Source: Candidatus Roizmanbacteria bacterium
GTDB taxonomy: Bacteria; Patescibacteriota; Microgenomatia; UBA1406; GWC2-37-13
Length of the DNA: 14,273 nucleotides
Direction of reading: 5' to 3'
Assembly (NCBI GenBank): GCA_016206365.1
Contig: JACQRR010000092.1
Location: 1 to 14,273 of the forward strand
Positions 8,081-14,188 of the stretch are shown here, piece by piece. The notes beneath the pieces are model-generated. The model was not told where the DNA came from and did no database searches. It saw only the letters and a list, made by a program, of their open reading frames with translations. Each line of letters begins with the position of its first letter. Within the stretch, counting starts at the first letter, position 1. The position numbers were made by a program, and so were the translations under genes.

Positions 8081-9514
8081 TTAAATTGATAATTTTTCTA
8101 TAAGTTTTTTCTTTACAATAATAGGGTCAGCTTTACCTTTTAGTTCACGCATAACTGCTCCAACTAAAAACATTACCGCGTTTAGTTTCCCCTTCTTGTA
8201 GTCGTTAACAGCTACAATATTTTTTTTAATAATTAATGTAATACTATTATTTAATTCAGCTTCGTTAAAAGAATTTGCTATATCTACTTTTAATTTTTTA
8301 ACAGCTGCTATTTCTTCGATTAACTTCTCAGCTGTTTTGTCGGTACTTAATTGATTTCTAAATTTATTAAGCAAGAGATTAACAACTTCTTGAGCTGTTA
8401 TTTCAAGCTTTCTAATTTCAGGATGCATCATTATTTCCTCAAAACTCTTTGTCATACCTAACTCTCTTGTGAGTGTAAAAGCATCCGATTCTTTAATTTT
8501 AAAATCTTTAATATACCTTTTTAGTTTCTGTTGTGGCAATTCCGGAATATTGATAGAAGCGATATATTTTTTTGCAAAAGTCATTGGCGGTATATCCGGC
8601 TCAGGAAAATATCGATAATCGTGCGCCTCCTCTTTTGACCTCTGACTATATGTTACACCCTTTTTCTCGTCGAATCCCCTGGTTTCCTGAAGTGGCGTTT
8701 TTCCCTTTCCCAGAAGTTCAATCTGCCTTTCAACCTCGTACTCTATCGCCTGTTTGACAAAACGAAATGAATTAATATTTTTGACTTCAACTTTATAATT
8801 CGGTAGTCGGATTTCAGTTTTGAGTTTTTCTGTCTTTGACTTTTTACTGACTACTGATAACTGACTACTGACAACTGAAATATTCGGTTCTATCCTCATA
8901 CTCCCCTTCTCCATATCCGCATTCGATACCCCAAGATAACGAATGATCACATGAAGTTCTTCCAAAAAAAATTTCACATCGTCTGCATTATCAAAATCCG
9001 GTTCTGTCACAATTTCCACCAATGGTACTCCAGACCGATTAAAATCAACCAATGTCTCCTGCCCAACATGTAACAATTTCCCTGTATCCTCCTCAAGATG
9101 AACACGTCGAATTCTAAACAATTTTTCATTGTTAGATTGTTTCATTGTTTCATTGTTACTACTTTTGACTTTTGACTTTTGACTTTTGACTTTGAGCCAG
9201 CCGTTGTTGGCGATTGGTTCATCATACTGACTTATCTGGTATCCTTTGGGTAGATCGGGATAAAAATAATGTTTTCGATCGAACTTCGAAACGTTGTTAA
9301 TTTTGCAGTTTAGAGCTTTTCCAATTAAAACAGTCCATTCGACAGCTTTTTTATTTGGCACAGGCAGAGCACCCGGTAATCCTAAACAAACAGGACAGAC
9401 TTGACTATTTGGTTCTTTAGCAAAATAATTAGCAGAGCACTGGCAAAACATTTTCGACTTTGTCATTAGTTCAACATGAACTTCTAATCCAATATAAGAT
9501 TTAGGTTTATTCAT
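8081..9514 (-). CDS. gatB: Aspartyl/glutamyl-tRNA amidotransferase subunit B
   Basis: tRNA-binding, ATP-using subunit of GatCAB; it phosphorylates the mischarged Glu or Asp on tRNA for amidation. The 477 residues are normal. Hallmarks are IGLEVHVEL (8-16), a zinc site with Cys-24, Cys-26, Cys-40 and Cys-43 (FCQCSANY, then CPVCLGLPG), HYFYPDLPKGYQISQYDEPI (82-101), RVHLEEDTGKL (137-147), FNRSGVPLVEIVTEPD (158-173) and HDYRYFPEPD (298-307). The C-terminal YqeY-like tail ends with VGAVMRELKGKADP. Two stretches do not belong to the conserved fold: about residues 107-131, from tandem heptamers and a Thr/Ile/Asn-type repeat, and about 213-233, from a 14-bp tandem repeat. Both are in frame and at loop positions, so the enzyme is probably intact. 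Its ATG overlaps the gatA TGA (ATGA). Confidence 0.97.
   Translation of the reverse strand: MNKPKSYIGLEVHVELMTKSKMFCQCSANYFAKEPNSQVCPVCLGLPGALPVPNKKAVEWTVLIGKALNCKINNVSKFDRKHYFYPDLPKGYQISQYDEPIANNGWLKVKSQKSKVKSSNNETMKQSNNEKLFRIRRVHLEEDTGKLLHVGQETLVDFNRSGVPLVEIVTEPDFDNADDVKFFLEELHVIIRYLGVSNADMEKGSMRIEPNISVVSSQLSVVSKKSKTEKLKTEIRLPNYKVEVKNINSFRFVKQAIEYEVERQIELLGKGKTPLQETRGFDEKKGVTYSQRSKEEAHDYRYFPEPDIPPMTFAKKYIASINIPELPQQKLKRYIKDFKIKESDAFTLTRELGMTKSFEEIMMHPEIRKLEITAQEVVNLLLNKFRNQLSTDKTAEKLIEEIAAVKKLKVDIANSFNEAELNNSITLIIKKNIVAVNDYKKGKLNAVMFLVGAVMRELKGKADPIIVKKKLIEKLSI
8845..8877. repeat. 14-bp tandem repeat inside gatB
   Basis: Two adjacent units, ACTGACTACTGATA and ACTGACTACTGACA, plus a partial third (ACTGA). 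On the minus strand they encode the SVVSSQLSVVS stretch, directly after the conserved GSMRIEPNIS motif and before the conserved VEVKNINSFR. This is an insertion into a surface loop. Confidence 0.85.
9127..9158. repeat. Short degenerate CATTGTTT-type tandem repeat inside gatB
   Basis: Successive units CATTGTTA, GATTGTTT, CATTGTTT and CATTGTTA encode the NNETMKQSNNE stretch. It adjoins the heptamer array at 9161-9195, so two different simple-repeat families are stacked at one insertion point in gatB. Confidence 0.75.
9161..9195. repeat. ACTTTTG heptamer array inside gatB
   Basis: Five tandem heptamers: ACTTTTG four times, then ACTTTGA. On the minus strand they give KVKSQKSKVKS between the conserved QYDEPIANNGWL and FRIRRVHLEED motifs. 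The same kind of array occurs in asnB at 12979-13010. Confidence 0.9.
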
Positions 9515-10932
9515 ATTTCAGGTTTTATTTGATAAAATTTTGTCTCCTGTTCAAATGCAGATCCCACTTGATAAAGCAATTCCTCCTTAAAATGGGGTCC
9601 TATTATTTGTATTCCAACCGGTAATCCTTCGATGAACCCGCTTGGAATATTTAAAGCAGGGACTCCGGCAACGTTCACCGGACACATAAAGACGTCAGAA
9701 AGATACATTTGTAAAGGATTGTCTATTTTTTCGCCGATTTTAAAAGGAATCGACGGCGATGAGGGGGCGATCATAACGTCGACTTCTGCAAAAGCTCTTT
9801 CGAAATCTTGCTTGATCAATCTTCTTACTTTGGCGGCTTTCAAATAATAAGCATCATAATAACCGGCTGATAAGGTGTATGTACCAAGCATAATCCTTCT
9901 TTTGGCTTCCGCGCCAAAAAGATTTCTTTCTCCACCATAGCGAATTCCATCAAATCTGGCCAAATTTGAGCTGACTTCAGATGGAACCAATATGTAATAA
10001 CATGCCATCGCATATTCAGTATGGGGAAGAGAAACTTTTTTTAATTTTGCACCCAGCTTCTCAAAGATTTTAATCGTGTCATAAAAATTTTCTTCAACGC
10101 TTTTATCAATTCCTTCGACAAGGTATTCTTTTGGAAAGCCGATTTTTAAACTTTTAATTTTTTTTTCTAAAAATGATGCGTAATTTAAAACCGGTATTGA
10201 AGAAGATGTTGCATCATACGGGTCATTACCCGCTGTGACTTCAAGAGCGAGTGCATTATCATAGACTGTTCTTGTGATGTGACCGATCGTATCAAATGAC
10301 GATGCCATGGCAATAATTCCGTAGCGAGAAACTCTTCCATAAGTAGGCTTTAATCCAACCAAATTGCAAAAAGCCGCGGGCAACCTAACCGAGCTTCCTG
10401 TATCAGTGCCTGTAGCCATCAGACACTCACCCGAGGCAAGAGCCGCTCCTGAACCGCTACTTGATCCTCCGGGTACTCGATCAAGATTATAAGGATTGCG
10501 CGTTGGGCCATAATCTGAATTTTCGCCTGACGAACCATGCCCCCATGCGTCTTCGTTTGTTTTACCTAAAATGATTGCTCCTGCTTCTTTAAGTTTTCTC
10601 ACAACCGTCGCGTCAAACGGAGGAATATAATCTTTAATTATTTTTGCTCCGGCAGTTGTTCTTAAATCTTTTGTTGTAAAAAGATCTTTTAAACCTATTG
10701 GAATTCCAAGGAGAGGTTTCGTTCTGAATGCTTCTGTTGATTTTCGGATCAACCTATCTGCTTCTTTTGCCTTCTCTATCGCCCTTGACTCATCTATAGT
10801 AAGAAATGCGAAAAGTTTCTTATCAATCAATTTAATTCTTTGTAAACAGGCTTTTGTTAGCTCTAATGCAGAAAAAGACTTTTTTTTAAGGCCACCTATT
10901 GCTTCCTTAATTGTAAGATAATAAATTTCCAT
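9511..10932 (-). CDS. gatA: Aspartyl/glutamyl-tRNA amidotransferase subunit A
   Basis: Amidase-signature subunit of GatCAB; it hydrolyses glutamine and passes ammonia to GatB. The 473 residues are normal. The catalytic triad is visible: Lys-82 in GIPIGLKD, the cis-Ser Ser-158 in VPGGSSSGSGAALASG, and the nucleophile Ser-181 in GTDTGSSVRLPAAF. The family usually reads DTGGSIR, so Gly-to-Ser at 180 is a mild departure beside the nucleophile, which itself is kept. GKTNEDAWGHGSSGENSDYGPTRNP and the following GLKPTYGRVSRYG complete the signature. The C-terminal KRRIMLGTYTLSAGYYDAYY and NVAGVPALNIPSG are standard GatA motifs. It starts 11 bp after gatC without a clear ribosome binding site and overlaps gatB by 4 bp. 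Confidence 0.98.
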   Translation of the reverse strand: MEIYYLTIKEAIGGLKKKSFSALELTKACLQRIKLIDKKLFAFLTIDESRAIEKAKEADRLIRKSTEAFRTKPLLGIPIGLKDLFTTKDLRTTAGAKIIKDYIPPFDATVVRKLKEAGAIILGKTNEDAWGHGSSGENSDYGPTRNPYNLDRVPGGSSSGSGAALASGECLMATGTDTGSSVRLPAAFCNLVGLKPTYGRVSRYGIIAMASSFDTIGHITRTVYDNALALEVTAGNDPYDATSSSIPVLNYASFLEKKIKSLKIGFPKEYLVEGIDKSVEENFYDTIKIFEKLGAKLKKVSLPHTEYAMACYYILVPSEVSSNLARFDGIRYGGERNLFGAEAKRRIMLGTYTLSAGYYDAYYLKAAKVRRLIKQDFERAFAEVDVMIAPSSPSIPFKIGEKIDNPLQMYLSDVFMCPVNVAGVPALNIPSGFIEGLPVGIQIIGPHFKEELLYQVGSAFEQETKFYQIKPEI

Positions 10933-10943
10933 TAGTTGTAAAG

Positions 10944-11252
10944 TTAGAGATTAAAAATTGACTTGGTTTTGATAAATCCGTTCTTTTTTGCTTTTGCGTT
11001 TTTGCTTGCTTCTTCTTGAGTTAAAGATCTTTCGCTAGATTGTATATCCTTTTTGTACACTTTTACTAAGTCGGTCAACTGTGCAATTGGTTCGACCTTA
11101 TCGGTATTTATTTTATTTAGTTTGTTAATGTAATCAACAACCTCGGAGAGTTGCTCTTGAAATTTATTAATTTCTTCCTGAGTTAAGGGAAGATTTGCCA
11201 GTCTAGCAATATGCTTAATTTCATCTTCGGTGAGAATAATCTTTTTCTTCAT
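10944..11252 (-). CDS. gatC: Aspartyl/glutamyl-tRNA amidotransferase subunit C
   Basis: Small subunit that wraps around the GatA-GatB interface and stabilises the complex. The 102 residues are typical. The N-terminal LTEDEIKHIARLANLPLTQEEINKFQEQL is the diagnostic GatC motif, followed by VVDYINKLNKINTDKVEPIAQ. Its ATG lies only 14 bp after the asnB stop. There is no Shine-Dalgarno site, but a perfect TATAAT lies 6 nt upstream, raising the possibility of leaderless expression. Order gatC-gatA-gatB is the common operon arrangement. Confidence 0.96.
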   Translation of the reverse strand: MKKKIILTEDEIKHIARLANLPLTQEEINKFQEQLSEVVDYINKLNKINTDKVEPIAQLTDLVKVYKKDIQSSERSLTQEEASKNAKAKKNGFIKTKSIFNL

Positions 11253-11258
11253 GGAGAA

Positions 11259-11264
11259 ATTATA
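11259..11264 (-). promoter_or_regulatory. Possible -10 box for a leaderless gatC transcript
   Basis: TATAAT on the minus strand is separated by TTCTCC from the gatC ATG, so transcription would begin at or next to the start codon. No convincing -35 hexamer is seen at the right distance, and TATAAT is common by chance in AT-rich DNA. Tentative. Confidence 0.25.
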
Positions 11265-11266
11265 CT

Positions 11267-13990
11267 TTATTTTTGCTCAATAACTAAGATTAACGGAGTT
11301 TGTTCGTCGGCTTGTCCCATTGGATTATCGGAAAATATTTTTTCAATTAATTTATTATCCTGACCTGTTGAGTTGCCTAGTACTTTCTGACCAAGGTCAT
11401 TAGCGTCGATTATCACAACACCAAAGAAATTGTTGAATTGTTGAATTGTTGAATTGCTTTTTTTAACAATATAACCATTTAACAATTTAGCAATTTTGTC
11501 ATGAATTTGTTCAGAGACTCCCTGTGGATCCTTCGGCCCCAATTTAGCCGACACATTCGAGGGATATAGCGAATATTCTGTCGGACCGTCAATAGACGCA
11601 ACTTCCTTTCCGGCAATCTTGTAGAATAATCCATGAAATCCTAGCGGTTTTGTTATAAACGAAATCAAAGCCGCTAACAAAATCCGTGGTAACCCCGCTT
11701 CATTAATTGCTAGCTGCATTGTCCAGGGACTTCCCAATCCTATACCATAGGGAGTTTTTTTGACATATTTTGCTATTAAATTTGCCCAAAAACCCGTTTT
11801 AATATCCCAGATAAAGTACGACCTTCCCTGCGCAATGGCGACTATCTTTTCTGATACAACAATAAAAAAATTACTGTTTAATAAATCTGCAAATTTCGTA
11901 TCAGATATCGTTATATCGATATAACGATATACATTTGCTCTTATTTTTTTGACTATATCGTCACCCTTTTTAAATATTTCTGTTTTTAGCGGAAATCTCA
12001 AATAGTTTTTTCCTTTGACTCTAATCTCTAATTTTTTACCTTTATTTGGACTTACCCCGAAGGCGCGCCCCTCGGCAGTGCGAGGCCGTAAGCTTCCAGG
12101 CCGAGCTAAGAGTTCTTTGCGGTCAAAGAAAATTCTCAACCATATCTCGATATTTAACAGCCTCCAAAATAACATTGTGTCACTGTTTTTTCCTTCAATA
12201 AATTTTTGAAAAGCGCCTAAAACAGCCCCCTGATTAAAATACGGCCTTCGGGCAAATGAATCGCTTAAAAATATTGAGTAAATTTTGTTTTTCATCCTTA
12301 TAAACCATTCATATTCTGGAGTAGTAAAACCTATTTTATTTCTTCTCTTCAAGATTAACGCAGGAAGCAAATCTTTTATGCTTTGTCTTAAAATATATTT
12401 ATTCCAACCGTTTTCAATAATTGCATCGTCAGGCAGAGAAAATAGATAACGAAGCAGATTAAAATCCAAAAAGGGTACTCTTCCTTCTATTGAAAATCTC
12501 ATCGCATTCTTATCTTCATAGCGAAGCAAAGACGGTAAACTATTTGAAAAAATATCTTCAATGAGTCTTTTTTTTAGATTGTAGTTCTCTACGATGAACT
12601 TTTCGCTTGAAAACTTTTGTCTAAACTTTTTATTCAGTATATCCGCTGGTTCAACATTTTTTTTAATTCCCAGTATATCGTTATATCGATATAACGATAT
12701 AGACAAAATTACACCGAAAGATCTAATAAACTCTTTAAGAAAAAGAAAATATCTTTTTTCCTTCCAAAGCTGTCTAAGATAGACGAAATAATACGGAATA
12801 TATCCTGCCAGGATCTCATCCACACCCTGCCCGTCTAAAAGAACCGTTACATATTTATGCGCTTCTTGCATAACTTTGTATTGCGCATAAGGACCTGTAC
12901 TTATAGTTGGCTCCTCCTGTGTTTGAACAAATTCTTCAATCTCATTAAAAAACTCTTCTGGTTTTGGCTTAATTTTATGACTTTTGACTTTGGACTTTTG
13001 ACTTTGGACTAGTTCGTCTATATAATTTTCCTCATCATTGGAGAAACCGGGAAAAATGGCAGAGAAAGTATTCTGTATTTTACCAACTGACTCCGCCTCT
13101 TTAACTTTTTCCTTAAGTAGTTTGCTTACAACCGAGACGATAGTTGAAGAATCTAGTCCACCAGACAAACATGTCCCAACTGGCACTTCGGAAATAAGTC
13201 TCAAACGGATAGTCTCGATTAACTTTTCTTTAAATATCTCTATATCTTTTTTTCGTAGAAACACGCCATGGCGTGTTTCTACCATTGTTCTCAATTCTTC
13301 CTCTAAATTTGTATATTTGGTTATTTGAAATTTGTCATTCTGCATTATCATCATCTCTCCCGGCCTCAACCTATAGACACCTTCAAAAAACGTCTCACTC
13401 TGATCGTCGTGAATCCTGTATCTAAGGTAGCGATAAATGATCCTATCATTTGGTTTTTTTGAAATAAGTCCTGAAGAAATAAGAGGTTTAATTTCTGAAG
13501 AAAAAATAATTCGAGAAGTGTCACGAGTGACAGAATCTATCGAATTATTAATCAAGGAAAAATAAAGAGGTTTTATTCCAAAATGATCCCTCGCCAGAAT
13601 TAATTTTTGCTTTTTAATATCATACAAAGCAATTCCAAACATTCCGTTAAATCTATCGAAGCATGATTCACCCCATTCTTCGTATCCATGAACGATCACT
13701 TCAGTGTCTGATTTTGTTTTAAATATATGCCCTTTTTCTGAAAGAATTTTTTGCAGATCTCGATAATTATAAATTTCTCCGTTATAGGTAACAACAATGG
13801 ACTTATCTTCGTTATAAATTGGTTGATCGCCACCCTTTCGGTCAATAATTGCCAAGCGTCGATTCAGCAAAGAAACTTTATCATCTATATAAAAACCTTT
13901 TCCGTCAGGCCCGCGGTGCAATAATTGTTCAGAAAATTTTTTGATCAATTTATCGTCCCTGAATCCGTAAAATCCTGCTATCCCGCACAT
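11267..13990 (-). CDS. asnB: Asparagine synthetase (glutamine-hydrolysing) fused to a CofE-like ligase domain
   Basis: The first about 625 residues are a complete AsnB. They comprise a class II glutaminase domain (MCGIAGFYG, nucleophile Cys-2; LLHRGPDG, NRRLAIID, YNGEIYNY, DTEVIVHGYEEWG) and a synthetase domain with the ATP pyrophosphatase loop SGGLDSS at 276-282, LDGQGVDEILAGY (385-397) and RVPFLD (504-509), ending FWRLLNIEIWLRIFF. Ordinary AsnB stops there. Here, after a GC-rich linker (about 629-653), some 250 more residues resemble F420-0:gamma-glutamyl ligase (CofE, COG1478): EIFKKGDDIVKKI, FFIVVSEKIVAIAQGR (708-723), IDGPTEYSLYPSNVSAKLGP (800-819) and FGVVIIDANDLGQKVLG. The frame is open throughout. 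An in-frame TTG at 12001 with AAAGGA 9 nt upstream might allow the second domain to be made separately. At least six repeat insertions lie inside the gene. AsnB-type enzymes can also amidate other substrates such as peptidoglycan (LtsA), so the acceptor is not certain. Confidence 0.88.
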   Translation of the reverse strand: MCGIAGFYGFRDDKLIKKFSEQLLHRGPDGKGFYIDDKVSLLNRRLAIIDRKGGDQPIYNEDKSIVVTYNGEIYNYRDLQKILSEKGHIFKTKSDTEVIVHGYEEWGESCFDRFNGMFGIALYDIKKQKLILARDHFGIKPLYFSLINNSIDSVTRDTSRIIFSSEIKPLISSGLISKKPNDRIIYRYLRYRIHDDQSETFFEGVYRLRPGEMMIMQNDKFQITKYTNLEEELRTMVETRHGVFLRKKDIEIFKEKLIETIRLRLISEVPVGTCLSGGLDSSTIVSVVSKLLKEKVKEAESVGKIQNTFSAIFPGFSNDEENYIDELVQSQKSKVKSHKIKPKPEEFFNEIEEFVQTQEEPTISTGPYAQYKVMQEAHKYVTVLLDGQGVDEILAGYIPYYFVYLRQLWKEKRYFLFLKEFIRSFGVILSISLYRYNDILGIKKNVEPADILNKKFRQKFSSEKFIVENYNLKKRLIEDIFSNSLPSLLRYEDKNAMRFSIEGRVPFLDFNLLRYLFSLPDDAIIENGWNKYILRQSIKDLLPALILKRRNKIGFTTPEYEWFIRMKNKIYSIFLSDSFARRPYFNQGAVLGAFQKFIEGKNSDTMLFWRLLNIEIWLRIFFDRKELLARPGSLRPRTAEGRAFGVSPNKGKKLEIRVKGKNYLRFPLKTEIFKKGDDIVKKIRANVYRYIDITISDTKFADLLNSNFFIVVSEKIVAIAQGRSYFIWDIKTGFWANLIAKYVKKTPYGIGLGSPWTMQLAINEAGLPRILLAALISFITKPLGFHGLFYKIAGKEVASIDGPTEYSLYPSNVSAKLGPKDPQGVSEQIHDKIAKLLNGYIVKKSNSTIQQFNNFFGVVIIDANDLGQKVLGNSTGQDNKLIEKIFSDNPMGQADEQTPLILVIEQK
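11428..11456. repeat. AATTGTTG 8-bp tandem repeat inside asnB
   Basis: Three full AATTGTTG units plus AATTG. On the minus strand they encode the SNSTIQQFNNF stretch in the CofE-like domain, just before FGVVIIDAND. Because 8 is not a multiple of 3, gain or loss of one unit would shift the frame and remove the last about 50 residues. Confidence 0.85.
11905..11930. repeat. 26-bp perfect palindrome in asnB (copy A)
   Basis: A perfect palindrome whose half-site is ATATCGTTATATC. The same 26 bases recur at 12675-12700. Here the minus-strand frame reads YRYIDITI (about residues 688-695), in a loop of the CofE-like domain between KKIRANV and SDTKFADLL. Confidence 0.92.
12035..12105. repeat. GC-rich insert at the AsnB/CofE-like junction
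   Basis: A short GC-rich block in AT-rich surroundings, including GGCGCGCC (12062-12069) and the inverted pair CTCGGC (12071-12076) / GCCGAG (12100-12105). It encodes about residues 629-652 (RPGSLRPRTAEGRAFGVSP, then NKGKK), which belong to neither enzyme fold. Its composition and position suggest an inserted element. Exact borders are my estimate. Confidence 0.6.
12674..12701. repeat. 28-bp perfect palindrome in asnB (copy B of the 26-bp core)
   Basis: Identical over 26 bases to 11905-11930, extended by one pairing base on each side. The minus-strand frame here reads ISLYRYNDI (residues 431-439), a different phase from copy A. It lies in a variable part of the synthetase domain, before LGIKKNVEPADIL. 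Confidence 0.92.
12979..13010. repeat. 14-bp tandem repeat (double heptamer) inside asnB
   Basis: GACTTTTGACTTTG occurs twice in tandem, followed by GACT. On the minus strand it encodes QSQKSKVKS (about residues 329-337). It is closely related to the heptamer array in gatB at 9161-9195. Confidence 0.88.
13255..13282. repeat. 28-bp perfect palindrome in asnB, unrelated to the 26-bp core
   Basis: Half-site GTAGAAACACGCCA, followed by its exact reverse complement with no loop. It encodes VETRHGVFL from residue 237, between the glutaminase and synthetase domains. Nothing in the AsnB fold requires it. Confidence 0.9.
13505..13549. repeat. 45-bp imperfect palindrome in asnB
   Basis: Perfect 10-bp outer arms AATAATTCGA / TCGAATTATT and inner arms GTCAC / GTGAC around GA. 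It covers exactly 15 codons (residues 148-162, NNSIDSVTRDTSRII). In ordinary AsnB the flanking PLYFSL and FSSEIKPL parts lie much closer together, so this is an in-frame insertion. Confidence 0.85.
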
Positions 13991-14009
13991 CTTTAAAATT
14001 TCTAATTTC

Positions 14010-14140
14010 TAAAAGGAGTTACGCAGTAAATTTTAGTTTAACTTGTCATTGCGAGCAAAGCGAAGCAATCCCATTTGAGATTGCCACGTCCCGTCCACTG
14101 GCGGGACTCGCAATGACAGTAGAGTGCGTAAGTCCTTTTA
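14010..14140. mobile_element. Candidate MITE enclosing a second repeat
   Basis: A 16-bp inverted pair, TAAAAGGAGTTACGCA (14010-14025) and TGCGTAAGTCCTTTTA (14125-14140), pairs at 15 of 16 positions and begins and ends with TA. Between the arms lies the 75-bp repeat 14044-14118. The size and ends fit a miniature inverted-repeat element with no transposase; TA borders would fit an IS630/mariner-type mobiliser, which is inference. It lies 20 bp upstream of the asnB start. Confidence 0.5.
14044..14118. repeat. Dispersed repeat with perfect TGTCATTGCGAG ends
   Basis: A 75-bp element whose 12-bp ends TGTCATTGCGAG and CTCGCAATGACA are exact reverse complements. Inside are GCAATC/GATTGC and GTCCCG/CGGGAC pairs, giving a cruciform-prone structure. 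It is related in its ends to the repeats at 883 and 7991 and is a type found in many bacterial genomes. It sits inside the inverted pair described for 14010-14140. Confidence 0.88.
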
Positions 14141-14188
14141 ATAACAATATGGAAACTAAAATTAATACTCCACGAGTTTCGCACTTTC

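Noticed and set aside
9161..9195. Regular short repeats that might suggest a CRISPR-like array
   Set aside because: Units are 7 bp with no spacers and lie in frame inside gatB; no cas genes are present.
9899..9921. Inverted pair CTTTTGGC / GCCAAAAAG inside gatA
   Set aside because: It encodes a stretch (NLFGAEAKRRIMLGTY) that closely fits the standard GatA motif, so it is probably chance rather than an inserted element.
11083..11098. GGTTCGACC in gatC resembling a tRNA T-arm
   Set aside because: No acceptor stem or anticodon arm can be built around it and it is inside a conserved coding region. I found no tRNA or rRNA gene in the window.
14011..14018. AAAAGGAG on the plus strand, resembling a Shine-Dalgarno site
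   Set aside because: No plus-strand reading frame follows; it is one arm of the inverted pair 14010-14140.
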